From positions 1 through 64,000 of the forward strand of contig CAKRLE010000006.1 of the NCBI GenBank assembly GCA_934359185.1: DNA of 64,000 nt, read 5' to 3'. Under the pieces are notes generated by a model that saw only the letters and a program-made list of their open reading frames with translations, was not told the origin of the DNA and did not search any database. Numbering within the stretch: position 1 is the stretch's first letter; each line of letters starts with the position of its first letter. This stretch comes from an uncultured Lachnospira sp. (GTDB lineage Bacteria > Bacillota > Clostridia > Lachnospirales > Lachnospiraceae). Positions 56,030-63,969 of this stretch are shown in pieces. The translations under genes and the position numbers were made by a program.

Positions 56030-57301
56030 TTATCCTACCGGAAAATTAACCATAACATGAAACCATCCGTTATCCACACTGACATCCATCAGACCATCAT
56101 TCTTTATCACCGCATCACGCACATTTTTAAGACCATATCCATGCTGTGAGGCATCAGATTTTGTGCTCAGCATTTTACCATCTTTGTTGTATCTTAGATT
56201 TGACTCAATACATATGTTGTCAACTTTTATTATAAGGAATCCAATTCTATACTTAATACATACTAAGACAGGCTCTCTGGCTTCTTCCTCTATCGCCAAA
56301 ACAGCCTCTATCGCATTATCCATCAGATTTCCCATTATGATATTAATATCAAATTCATCCGTAACCATATTTTCTGGTATGCTGATATCCGTTTTAACCA
56401 TAATTCCAGCACGTAATGCTTCTGATATCTTATAATTCATAACGCTATCAATTCCTATTGAACCAGTGTTAACATAATTTCTGGTATCTGTTAAATCCTT
56501 TTGCAGCCTTTCAATATAACCTTTAGCCTTATCAATCTGACCATCCGATATATAATTATATATTCCTGCTATGTGATTCACCATATCATGGCGTATAGCC
56601 CTGATTTTGCTTTCATTGACTATACCCATCCTAATCTGGCTCTCATAAGCTTTCATCTGTTCATATATCTGGTTCCGTTCCTGTTCAATCACATATTTAT
56701 TAGATATAGCATCATACAGATAGAATATTATAAAATCTATAATAAGAAATGAAGCTCCCACCAGCAGTACCATGTCACGCGATATACTATTGTCCTGAAT
56801 TATTATAAGAAGAGTTCCAATACTTGTAATCAAAACTATAACAAGACCTGATAACTGCTTAGAAAATACATCCTTTTTATTCAAATTTACATATTGTGAA
56901 ATAATTATAAAAGACAGGAAATACACAACAACCGAAGCTAACGATGCTATAAATCCCAGATTATTGGCAGATGGAATCTCTGTAAATAAATACCCAACAA
57001 CAAAATCTATAGACACACTGATTCCTGTGACTGACAGTGCAAAAAATAACTTTCTGGTTAATTGCCCTTTCCTTGCCATCGCTATCATCACTGCTGCTAT
57101 AAATGTAACCGCAACATTTACAATTACATTTCCAAATAAAAGATACATCAAAAGCGTTATAGTAAATGCACTACCATACAGAACATATCTATAACGCATT
57201 TTATCTTCTCTGTCAAAAAATACATCAAGATACAATACAGTCACATATACTCTTATTACCTCTATAATAATAATCTCACATAAACCACTTGCATCTATCA
57301 T
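56030..57301 (-). CDS. agrC: AgrC-type GHKL sensor histidine kinase
   Basis: A 423-residue kinase. About six membrane helices span the first 200 residues, as in peptide-pheromone receptors. A coiled coil then leads to the phosphoacceptor RAIRHDMVNHIAG (His238), the N box GNLMDNAIEA (about 324-333) and the G box HGYGLKNV (about 387-394). It has only the GHKL-type ATPase domain and no HAMP or PAS. The ATG overlaps the regulator's TGA by 4 nt. With AgrB and an AgrD-like peptide in the same run, it is likely to sense the secreted cyclic peptide. Confidence 0.9.
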   Translation of the reverse strand: MIDASGLCEIIIIEVIRVYVTVLYLDVFFDREDKMRYRYVLYGSAFTITLLMYLLFGNVIVNVAVTFIAAVMIAMARKGQLTRKLFFALSVTGISVSIDFVVGYLFTEIPSANNLGFIASLASVVVYFLSFIIISQYVNLNKKDVFSKQLSGLVIVLITSIGTLLIIIQDNSISRDMVLLVGASFLIIDFIIFYLYDAISNKYVIEQERNQIYEQMKAYESQIRMGIVNESKIRAIRHDMVNHIAGIYNYISDGQIDKAKGYIERLQKDLTDTRNYVNTGSIGIDSVMNYKISEALRAGIMVKTDISIPENMVTDEFDINIIMGNLMDNAIEAVLAIEEEAREPVLVCIKYRIGFLIIKVDNICIESNLRYNKDGKMLSTKSDASQHGYGLKNVRDAVIKNDGLMDVSVDNGWFHVMVNFPVG

Positions 57302-58023
57302 ATCTTATCTCCGAGGAACCTGATAAACCCTTCCTTAAATTCCTGCCTGTATTTTGCACTTACCACAATAATAGTTCCATTATCAAGCGTTATCTCTGTA
57401 CGTTCCACGCTTTTTATATATTTTAAATTAACTATATACGACTGGCTGACTCTTGTAAACCACTCTGGCAATTTATCTGTTTCATTACCTAATTTTCCAA
57501 CATATGTTTTAACACTGCCATCTGTAAGATGAATTGCCAGATGCTTGTCATTACTCTCGATATATAGTATATCCTTGTATCTTACTGCATTTTCTACACC
57601 ATGGCTTGTATACCGGAACATTCCACTATCCTGTTTATTATACTGCAATAATTTATCTAATATATCATATACTCTCTCATCCGAGAATGGCTTTACCAGA
57701 AAATCGAATGGGTGTGTCTGAAATAAATCCATTGCATAAGATGTTTTGGCAGAGATATACACAATCTGCATTGTACATTCCGATAATTCATTCCTTATAT
57801 AGTTACCGACATCAACACCATTCATACAAGGCAGCTCTATATCAAGAAACAACGCATTATACCTTAAGTCACCTCTTAAATCTTTAATGCAGTTTTCTCC
57901 TGATGTCCAGATTTCTACATCAACATTATCTTCTTTATTCTGAAAATACCTATATATGCTATTTTCTAATCCTGCAGCAACTGAAATATCATCATCACAT
58001 ATTCCTATTCTGTATCGTATCAT
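57298..58023 (-). CDS. agrA: AgrA-type LytTR response regulator
   Basis: A 241-residue response regulator: receiver domain with acidic CDDD (9-12), phosphoacceptor Asp61 in LFLDIELPCMNG, and Lys111 in FLVKPF; a linker; and a LytTR DNA-binding domain (VRYKDILYIESNDKHLAIHL, then VSQSYIVNLKYIKSVERTEI). LytTR proteins bind paired 9-bp direct repeats about 21 bp apart, which fits the repeats at 63636-63668 upstream of this operon. The ATG follows immediately after the agrB stop with AGGGAG upstream. Confidence 0.92.
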   Translation of the reverse strand: MIRYRIGICDDDISVAAGLENSIYRYFQNKEDNVDVEIWTSGENCIKDLRGDLRYNALFLDIELPCMNGVDVGNYIRNELSECTMQIVYISAKTSYAMDLFQTHPFDFLVKPFSDERVYDILDKLLQYNKQDSGMFRYTSHGVENAVRYKDILYIESNDKHLAIHLTDGSVKTYVGKLGNETDKLPEWFTRVSQSYIVNLKYIKSVERTEITLDNGTIIVVSAKYRQEFKEGFIRFLGDKI

Positions 58024-58566
58024 TCAGACTCCCTTAAATATATTCTTGATTTTCCCTGTAATAATCAGAAAATCTGCCACTATAAGCACACATAACAACA
58101 CCATAGCCCACTGCTCATTATGCATAACAATTAATCCCATAAAAATTACTGTTTCGATTTCTAATATAAGACGTGACCGTTTTCCATATACCTTTAGTTC
58201 CTCTTTATCAAGTAATCTCTCTGAATTCTGAACAGGTGCCATCATCACCAGAACTACGGATAGACATAAATATAATATCACCTGAGCTTCTTTTGCGATA
58301 CATATATATTTAAAAACTACTAAAACAGATATATAAATAGCTGCTGATACAACAGCACACCTTCCCCTTGTCTTCATATGTAACCCACCTGCATTCTGTC
58401 TTAATGGAAGTAAAAACAACACAAAAGCACAACCCTTCTGCAATTCACCAAATATAAATGCTATAATCACAGAACAGATTACACCTATAACCATTGTCTT
58501 AAACATATCCATTCCATATTTTATTACATCTTCGTCATATTCTTTAATATTCTCGTATATGCTCAT
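58024..58566 (-). CDS. agrB: AgrB-type peptide-processing membrane protease
   Basis: A 180-residue protein with about five hydrophobic segments. The catalytic pair of AgrB endopeptidases is present with the right spacing: His63 and Cys70 in LRQNAGGLHMKTRGRCAVV (seven residues apart, as His77/Cys84 in S. aureus). AgrB cuts the AgrD C-terminus and forms the thiolactone. The likely substrate gene is not next to it but about 4.8 kb upstream at 63409-63552. AGGA lies 8 nt before the ATG. Confidence 0.92.
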   Translation of the reverse strand: MSIYENIKEYDEDVIKYGMDMFKTMVIGVICSVIIAFIFGELQKGCAFVLFLLPLRQNAGGLHMKTRGRCAVVSAAIYISVLVVFKYICIAKEAQVILYLCLSVVLVMMAPVQNSERLLDKEELKVYGKRSRLILEIETVIFMGLIVMHNEQWAMVLLCVLIVADFLIITGKIKNIFKGV

Positions 58567-58614
58567 AGTATTATTCCTATTACATTATACATGTTTTCAA
58601 TTCCTTCTGCTCAA

Positions 58615-58746
58615 CTAATATGGTATAAAAAAACCTTCAGGACCACGAGTTGACAGTGATGATCCATATTCAACCAGTTTAATAAATAAAAATGCTATAA
58701 TTATTATTGCAAGAATCACACCAATTGTTACTAATACCTTTTTCAT
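58615..58746 (-). CDS. 43-residue single-span membrane peptide upstream of agrB
   Basis: Found by reading the minus strand; it has a perfect AGGAGG seven nt before the ATG at 58746. A Lys-Lys start and one long hydrophobic helix (residues 4-23, up to FIK) are followed by a short polar tail, LVEYGSSLSTRGPEGFFIPY. It lacks cysteine, so it cannot form a thiolactone, and it has no charged AgrD-like C-terminus; a Ser-based lactone cannot be excluded. It sits exactly where AgrD usually does, next to agrB. Function unknown: a second signal, or a small partner of AgrB or the transporter. Confidence 0.75.
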   Translation of the reverse strand: MKKVLVTIGVILAIIIIAFLFIKLVEYGSSLSTRGPEGFFIPY

Positions 58747-58791
58747 AATGTTCAACCTCCTTTTTTGTGACATATAACACTATCTTATTCC

Positions 58792-59712
58792 TTATTCAAA
58801 ATAATACAGATATACATCTTCTAAATCAATATTGCCTTTTACTAAAACAGCATTATCTGGCAGTTTGTCCCCTACAATCCTAAGAACCAGTCCATCATTG
58901 CACTGTCTTATATTACCCGCCTTGTACAGCTTTTGTAGCCTTGCCGACTCTTCTAATGTGCATTTTAATTCTCCTACTTTTCCCTTCATTAATGATATCA
59001 GTTCTGTTGGAGTTCCTGATGCTATTATCTTTCCATTTTTAAGCAGTATGACTTTGTCCGCTATACACTCTATATCGCTAACTACATGTGTTGCAAAAAG
59101 AATTATCTTATTTCTCGACAATGCAGATATATAATTACGTATGGCAATTCTTTCCTTAGGGTCTAATCCCGCTGTAGGTTCATCCAATATAAGAATCTTT
59201 GGATTTCCTAAAAGTGCCTGTGCAAGAAGCACCCTCTGTTTCATTCCACCTGAAAATCCTCCTATTCTTTTATACGCAACATCCGTAAGATTAACCACAT
59301 TAATGAGCCTGTCTATCTGTTCATCAATACTTCTGGTCTGTCCATTCTTCAAAGTCCTCGGTTTGACGCCTTTAATATGTGCCATATACTTGAGAAATGC
59401 CTTCGGACTAAAATCATCATAAAATCCCTGTTGCTGTGGCATATATCCAACAAGCATCCTAAAATCCGAACCCATATCAAGAATGTCCCGTTTTTTTCCC
59501 TGTGTTAATTGCTTGCTCGTAAAAAAAATACTTCCTGCCTCTTCACCTGAGTCTCTTTTCACATTATCTGTAATAAGATTAATCAATGTGCTTTTACCTG
59601 CACCATTTGCACCTAAAATACCATATATTCCTGGTCTAAATGTATAAGAAATACCACCAAGTGCCTGGACTGAGCCATATGTTTTCTTAAGATTTTTTAT
59701 TATTAATCTCAT
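58792..59712 (-). CDS. ABC transporter ATP-binding protein of the agr-linked exporter
   Basis: A 306-residue ATPase of the ABC-2/CcmA-like type. Walker A YGILGANGAGKSTLINLI, a Q-loop YMPQQQGFYDDFSPKAFL, signature FSGGMKQRVLLAQAL and Walker B ILILDEPTAGLDPKE are intact, with a C-terminal extension of about 75 residues. It overlaps the end of the permease gene by 26 nt, so the two are translationally coupled. Cargo may be the exported small protein, an unknown peptide or a toxic lipid-active compound. Confidence 0.92.
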   Translation of the reverse strand: MRLIIKNLKKTYGSVQALGGISYTFRPGIYGILGANGAGKSTLINLITDNVKRDSGEEAGSIFFTSKQLTQGKKRDILDMGSDFRMLVGYMPQQQGFYDDFSPKAFLKYMAHIKGVKPRTLKNGQTRSIDEQIDRLINVVNLTDVAYKRIGGFSGGMKQRVLLAQALLGNPKILILDEPTAGLDPKERIAIRNYISALSRNKIILFATHVVSDIECIADKVILLKNGKIIASGTPTELISLMKGKVGELKCTLEESARLQKLYKAGNIRQCNDGLVLRIVGDKLPDNAVLVKGNIDLEDVYLYYFE

Positions 59713-61702
59713 ACATTATTCCTCCAGCGGCTATAAAAATATAGCATAACTCTATTAATCCAATTCTAATCAGATACCATTTTATTATATATCCTTCAAT
59801 AGTACGCGACATAGCATTGCCTTCCATAAATGTCAGGCTCATTAGTGGTGCCTTCATATATGGCAGAGAATATACATTAGATAATATAATCCATTCAATT
59901 CCGTATATGAGCGCTGTAATCAATAGTGTAAGCATTAATCCTATAATCAGATAATTGACCAGAATCTTTTTATACCCCATATCACTTGCATTGATAAGTA
60001 AATATACCCTGCTTTTATTGTGCAATTTTATAATCTGTGAATAAACAATTAATATTGATATCAATATGACTGCAAATATAATACGCTCTCTGTTATAGGA
60101 ATATATCCCAATTACACTCTCATATCCCCTGTCCGACATCATATATCCGTCAATTTTATATGTATCTGATATATGCACAAGATACTCTTCTTTTTCTTCA
60201 AATTCTCTCCAATATGAATACTGTGTCTTGGCACTTTGTAGTTCAACATTAATCCCATGCATATCATCAAGACTTATTATCCCATTCCTGTATTCATCAT
60301 ATTTCTCTTGCTGGCGTGTATACACACTCTGGTATTCATTTTTACTTTCAGTAATTTTATCAGATATATATTTATAATCTTCCCCTCCATATTCCCGATA
60401 TATTCCATCATATTCTTTAAACCTGTCTGAATAATCTATAACTGAATCCATCGTAAAATAAACACATAAAAATATACTTATAATTACCACCAGTGCTCCT
60501 CTGCATGATATTAGAAAAATATATATTTCCTTTAACACAAACGGGACATCACTTAATATTCTTTGAACCTTAATCATTATTATATCAAAAAATCTGACTC
60601 TGACGGCTTTAGCAGGTCTTTTATTATATAATATTGAAACACCCAGAATCATAAGAAACCCCGTCAGCAGAATTATGATTCCTGCCAGCAGATATATGTC
60701 CGATATCATAACCAATCCGATTTTCCTGTTTGAATATACACAGATTATATCTCTGATATCTCCAATACGTATAATATTGTATTTTCTAAAAATATTATAT
60801 CTGCTCAGTGGACTTATGCATCTATATATTATAAATTCAAAACATATAATTACTGATATACACACCAGACTATATATTCTTTTATAAAATACTGCATATA
60901 GAAACCATATAATACATGCCGCAAAATATAAAACAATGACATAATATATATAATCAAATATAATATACTGAAGCTGTGACATATTAAATACGAAATGACT
61001 ATACTTTTCCAGATCCTGTATCGGATTTAATAATGTGTTCCATCCTCTATATATAATTTCATTTATTAAAAATGACTCTGACGATAAAATCAGATATACA
61101 ACAGATGTCCCAGCAAACAGTCCTGTCAGCCTTGTAATCTGCAGACCAATCCGCCTTTTAATACATCGTTCAATATACTGCATACAGTTATCTTCACCTT
61201 CGTATAACCTATGCACCATATATATAATAATAATTACTGATAAATATACAGGAAAGTTATTATCTATATATTGCTTTGCAGCCTTATCGTATGACATAAC
61301 GAGTTTTGTATCTTTTATTCTTGAATAATCTCTTATCGTTTTCTTAAGATTTTTCTCATTAGATGTATCATCATTATTAAATATAGAGAAAGTATTCATT
61401 CTTTCGGCATTGCTTATAATCGAAGCAATCTCATCATTGTATGAATTAATATATTCTAAATGACTTTTGTATTCAGATATGATTGAAGCATACATTGTAT
61501 CTGACAACTTTTTATTATCTGTAATATCTATATCATCCCCGCCTGTTTCGTACAACTTCCTTTCATAATCGATCATCTGCGAAAATTCCACAAATGACCG
61601 ATTAGAAAATTCTTTACTGACAGTCAGTACCAGCAGTGTAATCATGCAGACGACAATCATCGCTAATAATTTTTTTGAAAAAAGTCTTCTGCACTCAATC
61701 AT
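59687..61702 (-). CDS. Double-length ABC-type membrane protein
   Basis: A 671-residue protein with a doubled layout. Each half starts with one membrane helix after a basic end (residues about 10-30 and about 395-415), then a large, helical extracellular loop of about 120 residues, then a bundle of about five helices. The first loop contains LSDTMYASIISEYKSHLEYI, the second DYKYISDKITESKNEYQSVY. The architecture resembles two fused ABC-2 permeases, or the seven-span 'bacteriocin-associated' membrane proteins next to lactococcin-972-like loci; sequence identity to those cannot be judged here. It starts 1 bp after the lipoprotein gene. Confidence 0.78.
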   Translation of the reverse strand: MIECRRLFSKKLLAMIVVCMITLLVLTVSKEFSNRSFVEFSQMIDYERKLYETGGDDIDITDNKKLSDTMYASIISEYKSHLEYINSYNDEIASIISNAERMNTFSIFNNDDTSNEKNLKKTIRDYSRIKDTKLVMSYDKAAKQYIDNNFPVYLSVIIIIYMVHRLYEGEDNCMQYIERCIKRRIGLQITRLTGLFAGTSVVYLILSSESFLINEIIYRGWNTLLNPIQDLEKYSHFVFNMSQLQYIIFDYIYYVIVLYFAACIIWFLYAVFYKRIYSLVCISVIICFEFIIYRCISPLSRYNIFRKYNIIRIGDIRDIICVYSNRKIGLVMISDIYLLAGIIILLTGFLMILGVSILYNKRPAKAVRVRFFDIIMIKVQRILSDVPFVLKEIYIFLISCRGALVVIISIFLCVYFTMDSVIDYSDRFKEYDGIYREYGGEDYKYISDKITESKNEYQSVYTRQQEKYDEYRNGIISLDDMHGINVELQSAKTQYSYWREFEEKEEYLVHISDTYKIDGYMMSDRGYESVIGIYSYNRERIIFAVILISILIVYSQIIKLHNKSRVYLLINASDMGYKKILVNYLIIGLMLTLLITALIYGIEWIILSNVYSLPYMKAPLMSLTFMEGNAMSRTIEGYIIKWYLIRIGLIELCYIFIAAGGIMYEINNKKS

Positions 61703-61703
61703 A

Positions 61704-62879
61704 TCACTCTACCTTCTCCCAGTTATAATTACTGTTATTGTCAAGTTTTACACTGTAAATACTGCTTCCTGTATTAATAAATATACGTTTATCATCTCCA
61801 AACATTACATAATATATGCTTCCCTTATCAAAAGTCACTTTGTTCTTTAATTCTCCGGAACTGCTAATTACACTAATATAACTCTCTTTAGGATTTACAC
61901 CATAAAACGCATAAAACATATCATTAGATACATATACATTTCCATTCAGATACGATATTTGGCATACATTTGTTACACCATCAGATGCATCATAAATTTT
62001 CTCCACACCAGCATATGATAATGCCAATTTATAAAGTCCACTATTATACACATAATAATACAACATACCACCCTCTGTATCAAATGTATAATCTGTTATC
62101 TGTTCATCTACAACCTTATCCACGTTTCCTGTTGCATATTCATATCGAAACAGACCTTTACGCTTATATCCATCTGCCCCGTTATCTCTATCATAAGATT
62201 CCTGTAAAAAATACAAGTATCTTCCATAACTTTTTAATGCAAATACAGTTGCGCCCTTATCTTTATATGAATATACAATCTCATCTTTTTTTCCATCAAG
62301 TGAACGTTTTCTTATGATTGCAGTATTTTCTTCTCTGCCAGATACACTGCCTTCCTTAAGGTAAATATATACATCATCATCATGAAATACCAGCGCATAT
62401 GCCGAATTACAGCTTCCTATCTCAAATAACCTGTTACGATACGAACCATCTCCAGCTATTTCGTCAAGGTAAACTTTTCCAGACCTGCTTTCTTCGTTAT
62501 ACATAACATATACTTTTCCATTATGATAATATAACATCTGCCCCATATAACCGCCAAAATGTACACCTTCTGATTTATCTTGACTTGACAAATTAGCTGC
62601 ACAATCAGCGCTATCATGCCTGCAATCTGGCTTATTGCACAATACAGTCGACTCCCCATCATCCTTTATATACTTAACCAGATTGTTATCTATGTAATAA
62701 TATCCCCCTGCACCACACGTTACATTATGTGTATATATACTCCAATATGGCTGGTCAACTGTATTCAATTGTTCATCATTTAATTTTGCTACTTTTTCAG
62801 TGCTATCGACACCACATGCCACTAAACTTAAAGCAGATATAACTAGCAAAAATATACATGCTCTTTTCTTTACCAACAT
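61704..62879 (-). CDS. Secreted beta-propeller-like lipoprotein
   Basis: A 391-residue lipoprotein. The lipobox is SLVAC with Cys22. The rest has repeated short blocks (GGYYYIDNNLVKYI, QMLYYHNGKVYVMYNE, RYLYFLQESYD, GMLYYYVYNSGLYKLALS, GSIYYVMFGDD), which look like propeller blades of the DUF5050 kind. Near the N-terminus CNKPDCRHDSADCAANL is a Cys/His cluster that could hold a metal or be disulphide-bonded. Between the exported protein and the permease genes it may be a substrate- or peptide-binding partner. Confidence 0.75.
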   Translation of the reverse strand: MLVKKRACIFLLVISALSLVACGVDSTEKVAKLNDEQLNTVDQPYWSIYTHNVTCGAGGYYYIDNNLVKYIKDDGESTVLCNKPDCRHDSADCAANLSSQDKSEGVHFGGYMGQMLYYHNGKVYVMYNEESRSGKVYLDEIAGDGSYRNRLFEIGSCNSAYALVFHDDDVYIYLKEGSVSGREENTAIIRKRSLDGKKDEIVYSYKDKGATVFALKSYGRYLYFLQESYDRDNGADGYKRKGLFRYEYATGNVDKVVDEQITDYTFDTEGGMLYYYVYNSGLYKLALSYAGVEKIYDASDGVTNVCQISYLNGNVYVSNDMFYAFYGVNPKESYISVISSSGELKNKVTFDKGSIYYVMFGDDKRIFINTGSSIYSVKLDNNSNYNWEKVE

Positions 62880-62899
62880 TTTTATTTACCATCCACTAT

Positions 62900-63379
62900 T
62901 TACTGATTTCCCAAAGATGCTGTCTCATCATATGTATCCTGAGCATCTGGTGAACATATATTAGCTGTAACGTGCACAGTTCTTATTGGCTGGTGTGAGT
63001 CGTAACATCCTGTGTAAAATTCGCACGTAGTTGTCTCATATCTTGTTCCTGTAAAATTATGTCTGTCTCCCCAAGCATTTAATATATAGCCATCCACTAC
63101 ATAATAATCACAATAATCTGAAGACGTAAATGTCACTCCACCCAAATGATCATTAATCCAAAATTTTGCGGTTATACTTGTACTTCCAACTGTAAAATAA
63201 TCACTGACTTCTGTTCCATATCTAAACAAATCTGTTGGTACTACACCATTCTGGTCATTATCATCCACATTGAATTTCAATCCAGCAGCATAAACTGAAT
63301 AATTCGACAGTGTCAAAAGACACATAACCATTGCTACCATTAATGCAAAACTTTTTATAAAGCTATTTCTTTTCGCCAT
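62900..63379 (-). CDS. Exported four-cysteine protein of the agr-linked cassette
   Basis: A 159-residue secreted protein. The start at 63379 follows AAGGAG by 8 nt and leaves a signal peptide MAKRNSFIKSFALMVAMVMC with a VYA-A cleavage site near residue 31. The mature part of about 127 residues contains four cysteines (90, 119, 124, 142), a Trp-rich middle (ILNAWGDRHNFTG) and a beta-rich C-terminal half with HVTANICSPDAQD. No named family was recognised. The layout (exported small protein, double-length permease, ATPase) recalls lactococcin-972-type bacteriocin loci, but the identity is unproven. Confidence 0.75.
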   Translation of the reverse strand: MAKRNSFIKSFALMVAMVMCLLTLSNYSVYAAGLKFNVDDNDQNGVVPTDLFRYGTEVSDYFTVGSTSITAKFWINDHLGGVTFTSSDYCDYYVVDGYILNAWGDRHNFTGTRYETTTCEFYTGCYDSHQPIRTVHVTANICSPDAQDTYDETASLGNQ

Positions 63380-63408
63380 AATATTATTATCTCCTTTTCT
63401 AAGCAAAA

Positions 63409-63552
63409 TTAAAACTTTCTCATCTTTTTAACGCTATCAGGCATCTTTGTCTGATATGTAAAAAGTGGACAAGACACATTAGCGTAATGCTTCGCTATTG
63501 AATATGCCATTCTTTCTTTAATTTCTGTTAACTTGTTCTTTTGTTCTTTCAT
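63409..63552 (-). CDS. agrD: AgrD-type cyclic peptide pheromone precursor
   Basis: A 47-residue peptide, read directly from the minus strand. The N-terminal part MKEQKNKLTEIKERMAYSIA is an amphipathic helix, the core is NVSCPLFTYQ with a single Cys (Cys29), and the C-terminal recognition tail is TKMPDSVKKMRKF, with the proline and charged residues shared by clostridial AgrD-like peptides. AgrB would cleave after the ring residues and join Cys29 to the new C-terminus, giving a five- or six-residue thiolactone around CPLFTY. GTAGGG lies 8 nt upstream of the ATG. First gene of the operon; agrB follows six genes later. Confidence 0.85.
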   Translation of the reverse strand: MKEQKNKLTEIKERMAYSIAKHYANVSCPLFTYQTKMPDSVKKMRKF

Positions 63553-63606
63553 TCATAAAACCCTACTTCTGAAATGTAATAAATAAGATAATCACTTATC
63601 TCTATC

Positions 63607-63668
63607 CTTATATCACACTTTCCATACAAAATTATTCAAAAGGCGAAAATGAGGCTCAAATCGACGAA
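63607..63668 (-). promoter_or_regulatory. Probable AgrA operator and agrD promoter
   Basis: On the minus strand TTCGTCGATTTGA (complement of 63656-63668) and TTCGCCTTTTGA (complement of 63636-63647) form a direct repeat with a 21-bp period, the arrangement bound by LytTR regulators. About 22 bp downstream is an extended -10 box, TGTGA-TATAAG (complement of 63607-63617). The lack of a good -35 suits an activator-dependent promoter. The leader to agrD would be about 50 nt. Confidence 0.6.
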
Positions 63669-63738
63669 TTTTAAGCAAAAATATATTTATCAAACACAAA
63701 TATTCTGATATTATCAATAGTAATGCTTCAATATATAT

Positions 63739-63777
63739 AAACAGCCCGGACAGAAAATCAATCTGTCCGGGCTGTTT
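63739..63777 (-). terminator. Terminator separating the agr run from its upstream neighbour
   Basis: Perfect 15-bp stem AAACAGCCCGGACAG (63739-63753) with its complement (63763-63777) and a 9-nt loop. A/T-rich on both sides, so usable from either direction. It would stop transcripts of the 46-residue gene at 63829 before they reach agrD. Confidence 0.9.
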
Positions 63778-63828
63778 ATATACATACTGAAAAATCAACT
63801 ATAACACGACTGTCACAAAATCATGCAA

Positions 63829-63969
63829 TCACTTCTGTCTCTTTTTATACAAAACACATCCAGCTAATATCAATACAAAACTCAAAGCTCCACCGATAAT
63901 AATATTAAATGGTGTAATTATTGCTATTGCCAGAATAATAATTCCAATAATCCATAATATAGTATACAT
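63829..63969 (-). CDS. 46-residue two-helix membrane protein
   Basis: Small ORF with GGAGGAG 6 nt before its ATG at 63969. Two hydrophobic stretches (about residues 3-18 and 22-40) flank a central TPFN turn, and a basic tail (YKKRQK) should stay inside. Composition and size fit a small membrane hairpin protein; no family was recognised. It is separated from agrD by the terminator at 63739, and its partners lie beyond the window edge. Confidence 0.7.
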   Translation of the reverse strand: MYTILWIIGIIILAIAIITPFNIIIGGALSFVLILAGCVLYKKRQK

